This document shows positions 20,653-32,400 of a stretch of 64,000 bases of DNA, piece after piece. Under the pieces are notes generated by a model that was not told the origin of the DNA, did not search any database, and worked only from the letters and a program-made list of their open reading frames with translations. Position numbers and translations under genes: made by a program. This stretch comes from Thereva unica (Eukaryota > Arthropoda > Insecta > Diptera > Therevidae), in contig OX465283.1 of assembly GCA_949987705.1 (NCBI GenBank), forward strand, positions 71,805,720 through 71,869,719, read 5' to 3'. The stretch's first letter is position 1. Every line of letters begins with the position of its first letter.

Positions 20653-23338
20653 TGTCTGCTGGGGCCAAACTAGAAGCGATGGAATTCTGAAATTTTTTGT
20701 AAATGCATGGATACCCCAACAGGTGGAAGTAAGTTTTCGTTTTTCGAAATTTTAATTAGTTTTTTTTTTTAAATTAATTAATTAGTTTGATTTTCACCAT
20801 TTTTTACGTTCTACGCCTCTTTCAACTTGATTTTCACCCACTTTCATGTAACCGATCAACCCCTAATTTTGCCCCTATGCATAGTTCGCATGACAAGACA
20901 ATATAACATTTTTGTAAAAAAATCAAGATGGCGGCTGAATTTTCCAATTGTGTTTCTCGATCCCCGACATGGATATCAAATGAAAGAGTATGACAAATAG
21001 ATAACAGTTAGCTATGTGGCGTGAGTCCAAATTCAAAATGGCGGCTAACACAAAATGTCGGCTAAAATAAAACGGGGGATTCGACTTCCGAATACGGTGT
21101 CCGATTTCAGTGAAAATCGGTATCTGACGGGTTTTATGATTGCAAATAGCGAATTTGGAGTTTTTTAGGGTTGATCGAAACTGATAAGTTCAAAATTCCG
21201 GGTCCAATATGATGTACGAATTTTGCCAACCCACATTCTGAAAGTAGTAAATTTCTTAAACTCCCTCTAATCAGTATAGAAACAGTAAAACGGTAGAAAG
21301 TGTCAAAGTTTTCAAATTTGTGCGCCAATCAAATTGTCATCACGAGGTTAAGCGATGTCATCTATCGCTTCCAAAAAGTTCGATCGGTAAGAACGGGACC
21401 TGTAGGATGCTGTGTTCGGGATGAACACTAGGTAAGAAGGTGGCAGTGTAACGGCTAAACGAAAAGAGAAAGTTAAAATTCCAATTCACCATGTTCAGAG
21501 GCATCTACTTGAATACATAACGCAATGTCACATCCCAATTTAGTATGCTTGTTCGGTAGTACGGTAGATTTCAGTCATAATAGGCCCTAAGGTCGACTAT
21601 ACAAGCGTATATGGCAGTTGGAACGTAGCTCTTGAGGGAGCGGTCAGTGTTGTGTTTGCAAGTGAGAGAAAGTAGTTAATCTTTTAACAAGCTCCATTTT
21701 TCGAAAAATCATTATTTTTATTTGAAATAAAATGGAATCAATTCCTGCAGGTATGTATAATAATATAACCATTTGACAAATCCAATGTTATTAACTAAAA
21801 AATTATGAGAATGAAATAAGCATGTTCGATTTATAACCTCATATCACGAATAAAATATCTGATTTTCAGTTGCTCATAATGTGCTCGTCTAATAATAATC
21901 ATGAGCGTTCAACTTTCGTGCCGTTGCAGTTAATCTGCAGAAACCCGTCAACAGGTGAGGCAATCATTGTTTGGAAAAATCGAAGACCATCTTCGTCAAG
22001 ATATTGCAGACCAATAAAAATGCAATTTGCCCAAGAAAGTGATCAATTAATAAAAGAAACGACAAGTCATATACAAAGTCAAATTGAAAAACTAAAGCCT
22101 TTTACATCCGCTTATCACAGGAAAAAATTTTGATAAATTTTCAGTTATGCTTGACCATGATTGATCAAAAAGTATGAAACTTACTAATGGACTGTACATC
22201 TGTCCAAAGTTGTTTCGTTTGTTAAGAATCGATTTCAAATTTTAATAAACTAGATCATATCTTAAAGATTTCGATTCAAAACAAAGCCCTAGAGTTTGGG
22301 TTATCAACTCTTCAAGGGTGGATTCGATGTTTCGAGTGCTTGTTACATGTATCGTATAAATTGGATATCAAACCTTGGCAAGCTCGGCGAAATAATAATA
22401 AGATAAAGAGAAGGTGGATTTGGTGAAAAAAATACAGTCGGCTTTTAAATAACAGTTGCACTTGAATGTTGATATGCCAAAAGCAGGAGGAGCAGGCAAC
22501 TCGAATGATGGTAGCACGGCTGGAGCTTTTTTCCAAAATTCTAAAGTAGCAGCACAAATAACTGGCGTTAATAAAGAACTGATTGATCGCTTTTATGTTA
22601 TACTGCAAGCAGTATGCGGTTATGAAATCGATTCGGAAGCATATGAAAATATGCTTTACAAACAGCTCATCAATTTGTAGAGCTTTACAATTGGTATTAC
22701 AAGACAACTGCTGTGCCTTTTAATGCATGGAAAAGACATAATCGATAACTCTATTTTGCCAATCGGTCAATTGTCAGAGGAAGCTCAGGAAGCTTGCAAT
22801 AAATTATTTAGAGAATTTCGGTTTCGATTCGCAAAAACTACAGAGAAAAGACAATGGAAGATGTCTTCAAACGATTTTTAGAAATGAGCCACCCACTTAA
22901 GTTGTCGACCGATTCCTCAGAAACCCTTGAAATCGTTATCAGAGGGCGTTTTACGATTATTAAAACCTTCATCATCACCTGCACACGAAAGTATTTTGGC
23001 TCAAATCGAATTAAACGTGAATCAGATGTCTCCCATGCAGAACCAGATTACGAAGAAGATTTTTTGTTTTGAATTTAATCATTAAAATGTCAACTCTGTA
23101 ACATATAATAAATCATTTATTGTAGTTGTCTAACTTATTGAAAAAAAGTTGAAACTTTATTATTATCAGGCGGTTTTCAGAAGACATCCGCCATATTGGA
23201 TCTGCCATTTTGAATTTTCCAAATCTGAGTTTATATTCGTGATCAGCGACCCCAAAAAACCCCCGAGTAATTAGTTTCATAACGATCACTTGTCTTTCTC
23301 GACTTTTGTCCGGATTTTTTCCATTTGGCCCCACTGTG
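20653..23338 (+). mobile_element. Decayed Transib (RAG1-like) DNA transposon
   Basis: The right end (23331-23338) reads CCACTGTG; its complement CACAGTGGGGCCAAA begins with the heptamer shared by Transib ends and vertebrate recombination signals. The left end (TCTGCTGGGGCCAAAC, about 20653-20668) matches after the first bases, so the left heptamer is degenerate. Both subterminal regions contain repeated 'AAAATGGCGGC', 'CCGCCAT' and 'GACCCC/CCCCCG' blocks that recur in the 32.95-34.95 kb element. Between them lies a broken transposase gene. A target duplication could not be resolved. Confidence 0.75.
21868..23072 (+). pseudogene. Transib transposase relic, RAG1-core-like
   Basis: Pieces align in order with the RAG1 core from memory. 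ESDQLIKETTSHIQSQIEK with an upstream YCRPIK (about 21990-22110) lies after the first catalytic Asp. LTMIDQKV (about 22155) fits the second Asp region and is followed by cysteines. FGLSTLQGWIRCFECLLH and YKLDIKPWQARR come next (22290-22390), then FQNSKVAAQITGVNKELIDR (22530-22590). GQLSEEAQEACNKLFREFRF (22770-22830) matches the third catalytic Glu block, and MEDVFKR (22854) matches the MEDV block after it. Stops and at least two frameshifts separate the pieces. The first Asp region was not found. A possible short upstream exon ends at a donor near 21750. Confidence 0.72.
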
Positions 23339-24668
23339 TGCTCCCAATTATCAGAAGAATTATTTTTTTGTAAGTTTATGTAAGATTAATAATTTTGAAA
23401 GAAACCTAATTAAATTCACAGTAGCACCTCTAGCATCTTGAATGTATCGATAACTCCTCATAAATATACTATCAACTAAAAAAGGAAAACTTCAAACAAA
23501 ATGTCATTATTAATAGCAATTATTTTAAAGAACACGTGACAATTATCAGTCTTATATTTTTAATTAGAACTGATACTTTTTAAGTGTACTTATGCTTGAG
23601 AATGACTGACAAATAAAATCGTTTGTTTGGCTCTTTTTGGAATCATTTTTACTTTTTGTTCTCCTTTCGTTTTTGTTTTGTCTCTTTGTTTACCGGATAA
23701 AACATTATATTCTTCTTTTAATCGCACGTTTTTGTTTTTACTTTTTTTATATTTGTTTTTTTCTTTAGAATATAAATATACTTTTCTTTTCTTTTATTTT
23801 TATAATTTTATAATAATAATTGGAAGATGCAGTTATGATAGTCACTAATTATTGAGCATTTCATAAATCTTATATTTTATGTTTTTTTTTTAGTTTCATT
23901 TCATTTCCATGACCGGTAACAAAAATTATATATTGTAACGGATATTTTTTTTAATTAGTTTTTTTTATTTTTTTTATTTATTATTTGGTGTATTGTTTGC
24001 TTTTAATTCGTTAGTAATATTTTCAGAAAGGACATAAAGAATCTATTCATGTTTAGGAGGAAATTATAATAAATAAATAAATAAAAAATTAAAATAAATA
24101 AATAAAATTTTACTTACCAAATAGAATAGGCACGGATATGTTACATTACACTTGATATATTAAATTTGACTTTGAGTGGATTTGTTTAGTGTTTCATAGT
24201 TTGGTTCGTAAAGAGTTTTGTTTTTGTTAGATTCTCATCAGAAAGTCGAGGTAATTTTATTAAATAAGGGATAAATATTCGAAAAGGTAAGCTGGATTTT
24301 GGTAACGGATTCTCAAAAAACTAGGCCATCCTCTGTATTAAAAAAATAACTTAAATAATGTTGCAAACTGTAGCACCACTCATTTATTTCAAAAGACATA
24401 TCCAAAAGTAGGCCAATAATATTCAGCAATTATGTTTTATGTAAGTTGTTCAAATGGTATTTAGCACACACACACACGTATTTTGCTGTTTGATGTGGTG
24501 TTGCTAAAAAGGATTAAGTGATCTCTTCATTGGTTGTCAATCATCTGCTGAATAGGGGGAATAACATGTAGTATAAGAAAATTTGCATGTGCCGTAACTA
24601 ATACAGGCTAATTGAAGTGCAATCATAACCTCTGGTGGCCACATTGGTGGCCACTGGCAAATATCTTA
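23339..24668. other. AT-rich spacer with simple repeats
   Basis: No genes recognised. It contains T-rich stretches (23620-23990), an AAATA/ATAA repeat run (24068-24115) and a short CA run (24467-24476). Confidence 0.45.
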
Positions 24669-25064
24669 GGCTGCGTATACATCGGCCCAACGAAGGCCAA
24701 CAACGACATTCGACGTTGTCTACCCCTCGTTCGTTTGCGTTCGGAGATACGTCCATAAGCATTTTTTGGTTTAGCAAACGTTCGTTGGGACGGGTATTCG
24801 GTTTAAAATGCAACGTGCAATCCATAAACGACCAATTCTTAAAATTTCGCCCTTCGAGCCTGTCAATCGTTGGTTAAACTTCGGCTGCCCGTCCACACCA
24901 CATTCGCTCAAATGGATTGTTTCCTTTGATGTTACCGCCACGTTACGCGTTGCAAGCGAACGCCAACAAATCTTCGTTGGCTTTAGCTAAACCGTCCACA
25001 CAGAACCAACGAACGTCAACGAATCCGATTCGCTAGCCTTCGTTGGGCCGGTGTGTGCGCACCA
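24669..25064. mobile_element. MITE with GGCCCAACGAAGGC subterminal repeats and TTA duplication
   Basis: The left end GGCTGCGTATACATCGGCCC and the complement of the right end (TGGTGCGCACACACCGGCCC) share 14 of 20 bases, then both continue with AACGAAGGC. The flanks carry TTA at 24666-24668 and 25065-25067. The self-complementary core AACGTTCGTT and 'CCAACGAA' recur near both ends. The TWA duplication suggests PIF/Harbinger mobilisation. Non-coding, 396 bp. Confidence 0.75.
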
Positions 25065-25067
25065 TTA

Positions 25068-26737
25068 TAAGAGAGGATAGGCTAATATGATTGGTGCAAC
25101 TACACAGGGCTCCGTGTGTTAAGTTACGGGCCTAATGAACGCCGCGCCGCTGTGCTCGCCGTGACAGTTCAAATGAACTCTGTGTTCCCTTATGGCAGAG
25201 CGCCAAATTAGAAAAGCGAGGACGGCGAAACGCGGCGAAAGTAGCTTCGATTTGGTAAATGTTCATATCCACGGTACGCCTTGACAGTTGGCAATTCCCA
25301 GAGAAAATCGCCCGTTTATGTCGGCCACGGAAAATTATTTAAAGAAAAATATAAGGAAGTGTAATTATTTATTAAAATTTAACGATTGGAGGAATTATAT
25401 CTGCTAACACCGACGATTGCCTCTGAACTCCTACACCATCAAGACTTCAAACTCGAGGCTCAGCGCCACCTCCTCATGCATCCCTTGTCTTCCTTTAACT
25501 TATCCTATTCTTTTTCTCTTCTTCGAACTAAGCTTCCTACTAGGTTGCACTATACATAACATGAACGACGTTAATATAAAGGGTGACACCTGAGGTCAGA
25601 GTTTCACTTATTCTTGACAATATTCATGCGGCTAAAGCCTTTCAACATCGGTGTTCGAATGTGGCAAAATTAGTAATGAAATAGCAGAAGTGGTCGGACA
25701 ATTATTTAAATCGGGTCAATCCTGATGTGTCTTTAAACTACAGAACATCATACGAAAAATTGTTGTTTGGCTTCATTCCACTTCAGAAGATGGATTTGAC
25801 GGCACTGTTCGTCAACTTTGGCAATAAGCTCTTGGTTTTTATTTAAGTGTAGGTATGTAATTTTGTATATTTGTAGATATACTTTCCTTTTATTACCAAA
25901 AACCCCACTAGCTACTAGACACGATTTTTTCCCATTGAAGGCAAGTCCAAACCAACAGCTCTAGTGGTAAAACCACTAAGTTGGCAACGCTAGAAACTAT
26001 TTATATTTTTGTTGAAAATGTTCAAACACTTCTCTGCGGAAGGTATCAACGAAAAAATGTCTTCATTAACAGCTTTTCATCTTTGTACCATCTCGCCAGG
26101 GCCGGCGGTTGGCTTGGCAATGCCAGTATGTTCCTCATTTTTTGATCACAATGAACGACAATGGAAAAAGAGCGTCTCAGTCGAATTGCGCCCGGTGCAA
26201 GAGCTCCATTTACCAATATGAAAGCGCTTTCCCTGTTTAACTGCAATGACCTTCTTGTCGCATTGGAGAATATTTCGCCAAGACGCGATTTTTTGAATGG
26301 GAAAAAAATTTCTATAGTAGGTTTAAAACCTTGTTCTATCGCGATCCCATCAACCCAATATCGGTTCAGCCTCGTTTTCATTTGATTTCGAATAATCGCG
26401 ATGCCTACCCGAGAAGAAGCTTCCTGGAGAATGAACTTCCATCATGATTTTACTAGCTTCTTCCAGCTTCTCTGCCATCGTTCTCATTGTTTCATGAGCT
26501 TTGAGACTTTCCGATATATTTTGTATTCTGCAGACCACCACACTCTTCTTCCTCGACGTATAGTTTTTTTTTTGGTCTTGTATTTCTCCCAGGCAGATGA
26601 GTTGTCGCCCTTCATTACCTAATTTAAGATCCTTCTAATATCCCTCTTCCGCACTACCAGAGTGTATGGTCGAGCTTCTCTACTGGCATAGGAGGTAGGA
26701 CCGGCTTGATTTTTTTTGCGACCGGTACAGTATGCCA
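25068..26737. other. Unassigned spacer with a GC-rich inverted block
   Basis: A GC-rich block at about 25137-25250 has inverted similarity (GCCGCGCCGCTGTGCTCGCC against GGACGGCGAAACGCGGCG). The short ORFs at 26009-26622 overlap on both strands and have no domain I recognise. One 45-bp stretch here (about 26172-26222) recurs at 27395-27440. Confidence 0.35.
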
Positions 26738-27110
26738 TAATAGCTTTGTTCCAGAACTCGAATGTGGGATCCCGCGGGACAAAAATTTTCCCAATTTGTG
26801 TTTCTTTACTTTCTCATGCAAGAAAAAGCGGGGAAATTTTCCCTTCCCCTCGTGCAGGAATTAGCCGGAGGTTTTCGGTCCTGCGATTTCTTGCAAGTTG
26901 TCAATTGACAATTTTTTGTATGTGTGTGGGTATCTTAAAAAGCGGCATACACATAGACAATCGACAGTATGTTATCTTCTTCTTTATTTGCAAGAAATTG
27001 CCCAAAAGTCGTTTCTTTACTTTCTGAATTTTTGACAAAATTATCCCCACCATTCAAGTAAATTTTTGCCCAACAAATTTTTGCAGGAAAAGTACGGGAA
27101 CAAAGCTATT
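26738..27110. mobile_element. MITE-like element with AATAGCTTTGTTCC inverted ends
   Basis: AATAGCTTTGTTCC at the left (from 26739) is the exact reverse complement of GGAACAAAGCTATT at the right (to 27110). Internal blocks CGGGAAAATTTTCCC-like and GCAAGAAA are also arranged in both orientations. Non-coding; target duplication not resolved. Confidence 0.65.
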
Positions 27111-29215
27111 GCGCGTTCGTTGGTCGCCGTGCAGGACAATGGACAAAAGCACAAACACTGAAATATTCATTTTATTAGATATCCAATATAAATGCTCCGA
27201 TAAAATTGTATCGTGTAACTTCTTCCGCCCCGATTCTCATGAGTTTGCGGACATACATATGTATGTACAAGATATTTTATCGAGATAGTAAATTGAAAAA
27301 ATAAATCGTGGCCAAAAAAATGAATTCTGAATGAAGTCAAAGGATTTTTTTAAGTTAATTTTTTTTTTAAATTTAATTTCTGAGACTGCGCCCTCTACAA
27401 TTGCGTCCGGTGCAAGTGCATCATATGCAAGTATGAAAGTGCGGCCCTTGCATCTCACCTCGTCCACACTGAAAAACAATCCACATGCACGCTATCGCTG
27501 CTTTTACACTCCCGTCTCTAGTTATTATTTCGATTATTTAATTATTTCGATTATTTAATTTTGGATATCTGGACTAGAACGTTTTTAGATGATTTGTTCT
27601 CTTGATGCATTCTTGCAGGCAAAACCCGACAATCTGTCTGATTTCAGTATCGAAGATGATTAGTTGGAATTGGAAACCAAGGTGTCTCTCTTAAAAATCA
27701 AGAAAAAATTAAATTTTCAAATTAAAACAAAATCGCCAAAAAAATAATGCATTATAAATTTTGTTTCAATAGTAATTGTTTATGTCCTTTTGAATATTTG
27801 CGTGATTATAATTTGTTTTGCTCTTATTAATCTGATTGGGCTGAACAGTTAAGTAACTACATACATACTAATGTTATCAGTGTTTTACTAAGTGATAAAA
27901 GAAATAAAAATGGTGTTAAAAATGTAAAAAAAAAGTATAAAGTCATGTTTTTTTTTTCTGAAAAAAAAAAAAAAAAAAAAATTTTTTCAGAGTGGGAAAA
28001 GACAGGTTCGGTAAATTAAATTTATTTTTTGTAAATAAACATATTTAATCAAAAAATACATATGTATCCCAGTAACGATAACAAAACAAATTGAACATAA
28101 AATATGAATGAATGAATATTTGAATAATAACAGTTAAATTCAAAATATAATAATGAACATTAAAACAAACTAACAAATTTTTTTTTTATAATATTTTTGC
28201 TATTTCAATATTCGGTATACAGTTCAACCCATGCAGATAAACATTATACAAATACATATATAATATATGTATAAATATATTTACCTAAAGTTTAAAATAA
28301 AATTCGTTATTTATAAATTTTTTTAATTATTTTTTTTTCTTGTTTCCTAACAGCGGGGCTTTGTTTATTTGTTATTAATTCTTACCTAAAATTTAAAATG
28401 GTTTTTTTTTTCATTTTTGTTTTCATCTTCTTCTTGTTTTATCATTTATTATTTAATTTTACTATTACACACTATTTTATTTAATAATTTTTTTTTTACT
28501 TTTTTTTCATGTTTTTTTTTAAAGATATTTCGTTATAAATATTTTTCACTTATCAATTTTTCAGAATCGTATCAAATATAAAAACCAACAACTTTTAATA
28601 ACTTTTTTTTGCAATACTTTGATGTCAGTATTGTTATTTCTTATGTTTCTTTTTTTGTATACAGTTTAATTTTATTTTCATAATTTTTACCTTTGTTTTA
28701 CTATTTTTTCCACTGTTATTTCTCATGTTTAACATGGTGTCGTAGGCTATTTTTATATCATAACTTTGTTTGTTTGTTTGCATCTAACTTCGCTTTTATT
28801 ATTATAAATATAAATAATAATAAAAATTAATAAAATAATACCTTTGGTATAGTAATAATAATAATAATAATTAATAATAGTAATAATACTTATGATTTTG
28901 TTTTCTATTTCTTTTTTTCGCATTTTACAATAGATTGTGAAAAATTGTCCTTTGTTTTTTTTTATAATTAACTATTATTATGTATTTTATTTTTTTTATT
29001 TTTTTTTATTTTTATTTTTTTGTAAATTCCTTTATGTCTTCTTATGTATTAAAAAATCGTTTTATTTTATTAATTCACTTGTATTTCACTATTGCATTTT
29101 TTATTTATCAGTTCTCATATATTATTTTTTTTTCTCATGTTAAAAAAATTGATAGAGCTAAAACGTTTCTTAATGAGCGAATAAAAATGTTTTTGTTATG
29201 TATTTTGTTTATTTG
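27111..29215. other. AT-rich region downstream of the CUB gene, probably including its 3' UTR
   Basis: Very AT-rich, with a 22-bp A run at 27960-27981 flanked by T runs, and AAT trinucleotides near 28850-28880. On the minus strand it follows the stop codon at 29216-29218, so part must be 3' UTR. Many AATAAA signals exist and no single cleavage site can be chosen. Confidence 0.45.
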
Positions 29216-29496
29216 TTAAACACTTTCACCATTATTAGGATCCTCATCATCGAATCGTATATCGTTTATAAATAAATCTTGATTATCCTCATCATCATCG
29301 TCATCATCTTCCTCGCCATTACTGTTAAGGATTCCGCCACCTCCTCCGGCTATACATATATGAGGTGGTGGTGGTACACTTGTTGGTGGTAAGGGTGCTG
29401 GTGGTATTGTTAAAGATCCACTATTGATACCGTGTAAACTACCGGAAAGGCTGCCGCCTCCGGGACCTTGTAGGTGTCTTCTACTGGAACTTAAAC
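29216..29496 (-). CDS. CUB gene last exon: cytoplasmic tail and stop
   Basis: 281 bp after acceptor TTTTAACAG. It encodes a Gly/Ser/Pro-rich stretch (QGPGGGSLSGSLHG, PPAPLPPTSVPPPPH), an acidic run (EEDDDDDDEDNQD) and a C-terminal NGESV before TAA. Confidence 0.88.
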
Positions 29497-32400
29497 CTGT
29501 TAAAATAATAAAACTTAGATAATGAAATATATTTAACTTCGAAAAGTCGCATTCTTATAATCTAAAAAGAAAATGGTATTATTTTAGAATGATAGAAGCT
29601 TAAATTTAAGAAAGCCACGAAATTCATACATAAATTAAGTTTCAAAAAAATGTGAGGCGTATAAGGTGCTCTGCCCAGTAAGGTAGAGCAAAAAACCTTT
29701 AGTGGAATAAACATCTCTCCGCTGTGCCACTTATCCAAATTTAAACCCCATATTTTCGCACTTAGTAAAACCCAAATATCACCTGATACCGACTTAGGTC
29801 ATTATCATGTGTCAAGGTAAACTTTAGTGCACAATCTCTAACTCCATAGGGGTATTGCAATTTATGTTGGGGATGACGTGGCTTACCTATATAAGCACGC
29901 TTTCTAATTTTAACTACCTCTAGATTAAAATCATCTTCAGAAACCACGTCTATACAGAGTCCTAACATAATTAGCGAAGCCTCATCATCATCATTTGATG
30001 CTATTTCCGAACAAATCTCGGGATTTTTGTTATCCAATCTTGAGTGTAAAATCAATGTTGCAGGTGATTTCAATGTTCACAGACTGACACCAATAATTTA
30101 CATCATATTGGGCATCATCCCTCGAGAGCCCCCAAAGTCGTTGGTCAAGAAGCCCATCTGCTTGACCAATTTCTTACTTCTCATTCGACGCGATACCTCG
30201 TAGAACTGGATTTACCTCTTGGAAATTCCGACCACTGCCTAATCAGCGCTAACTGTCCATATATAAATTTCCCACCCCACCTAAACCAGCTAAGAGAACT
30301 GTGGTGGCATTATGAGAAGGCCAATGGACTTGGACCTTTTAATTTTTTCCAGTCTGCTGACTGGGACCGGTGTTTCCGAAACAAAAACGTCAACTCTGGC
30401 GCTATCCGTATCTCTAGGATCATACAGGCAAGAATGCATTTGTTCATTCACCATTCTACCAAATCTATGAAGCCAAGGCAGAACAGATGGCTTAATCAGG
30501 AGTGCATGAACGCAATAAAAACTAAAGAAGCCGCCTTCGGAGTTTACAAGAATTCCCCGAACGAATTACTCTATCGAGAGTATATAAAACTCAAAAATTT
30601 CTGCAAGTCCACCAACAAAAGTCAAAACCTCATTTGACAACAAGTTGGGAAGCAATTAGTGCAAGCGGTGGTAGCAAAAACTTCTCGCCTTGGTAAGTTC
30701 CATTAAGAAGAATTACAATACATCCACAACCCCTTCAATCATCTACGATGAGAAGGTGATAACAGACAGCACATCCAAGGTCGATTTACTAGTATCTCTG
30801 TTCGCCTCAAATGATTCGCTACCTCCGGTTCTCGAGCGCAACGACTATTCAATGGATAGCTTTTTCTTCACAACACGAGAAGTTTATAGATGCCTTAAGG
30901 AGCTAGATGCCAACAAATCCACTGGACCGATAATATACGCCCTATCTTCTTATAAAATCTGCCTCACCTTTGGCTAAACCTCTGCGCAAATTTTTTGCCC
31001 TATCATACTTCCCTGGAGTGTATCCAGACTCTTTAAAACTTGCACATGAGACTCTTAACCTCAGGGTCATGGGTAGAGCCACAAGTTGGCTCAAACAACT
31101 GATAACTTTTAGTAGAAAGCATGCCGTTTTGGTTTTTTTCGGCTATACACCCTCTCGCGAGTCGGGTTTGTAGATCCGCGGTTGTAACGGCAAGCTATCG
31201 CATGGATGACAATACACCCTCTAGCTACTCTACACATCCACGATTTTGTAAAAATAAAAAAAATAGGCAGTTTTTGGAAAATTTTGGATTTTTCCGGAAG
31301 GATCGAAAAAAAGGCTCTCGATTGAAAATTAAGAGAAGAAGGACGAAAAAAGTTTTGAAGAAGACAAACGTTTGGTTTTTAGGTAGCAAAAGTTTTGAAA
31401 GAAAGAAATTAAAGTTTTGGAAAATAAAGTTATTAGAGATTTTTGGTGGAAGACCAGTCTATACTTGAATCGATTATTTCAAAAACAACATTAGTCACAT
31501 TTTTTGGGAAATTCGTTTTATACTTAAATTGGCATCTATGGCTGTCTACCCACAAGTACATGCTAAACAAACATATTTCCGGGTAGTTTCTATAAAGATA
31601 CAGCTGGAACCTTATATTCCTGAAGAACACTTGGACTTCTACAAAACTATTTTTTGTTGGCCAACTACAGCAACTGAAGATTTAGAAGAGCTGTAGGCAT
31701 TTTTTTACTTTTACATGTATTTTTTATAATAAAACTTTGTTAAGAATTCAATTTTCTTACTTTTATTAGGACCAATTTTTGCAGATTGACTGTAAAAACA
31801 ACATATGTCCAATTTTATTGCAAAAACAACATTTGTCCACAGTTTTAAATTTTAAATATCTTATTAAATAAATTTGTCAAATATAAAATATAAATATTTT
31901 TTTATGTGAAATAAAGCTGCTTAGCTGGGTAAATGAGAAAAATATATTTTTTTATGTTAGATTAGCATGAAAAATGTTTTTTGTACTTCTTGTAAAGTTA
32001 GTTTTGTGTGACTAATGTTGTTTTTGAAATAATCGATTCACTTGTGAAGAAGCTTTTTTTGAACTTGCGAGAAAAATTTTGAAAAAATAAAATCGATGCA
32101 GTTTTTGATGGTAAGAAATGTTTTCTGGAAAAGAAAATCTAAGGGAGCTTCTGTGGCAGATTATCCCTCTTTGGGGAGAAGTGCTCTGGTGGAATTTTAT
32201 AGACGTGCTCTGAGCCAACCCCTGACTGAACTTCGAATTCCGAGGAAGAAGCTGGTTCCAACCAATCTCAACAATTGGTAGTGAAAACGGAATTGGCTGC
32301 GGTAGTTGAAGTGAGGACCACCGAAAGAATTTGGATATTGACAAGGTGGTTTTTAAGCGACGGGGGAGCCCTAAGGTAGTTCATTAAGATTAGGCGTTAC

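Noticed and set aside
28937..29219. Plus-strand F/Y-rich ORFs
   Set aside because: Artefacts of T-rich sequence; this is the probable 3' UTR of the minus-strand CUB gene.
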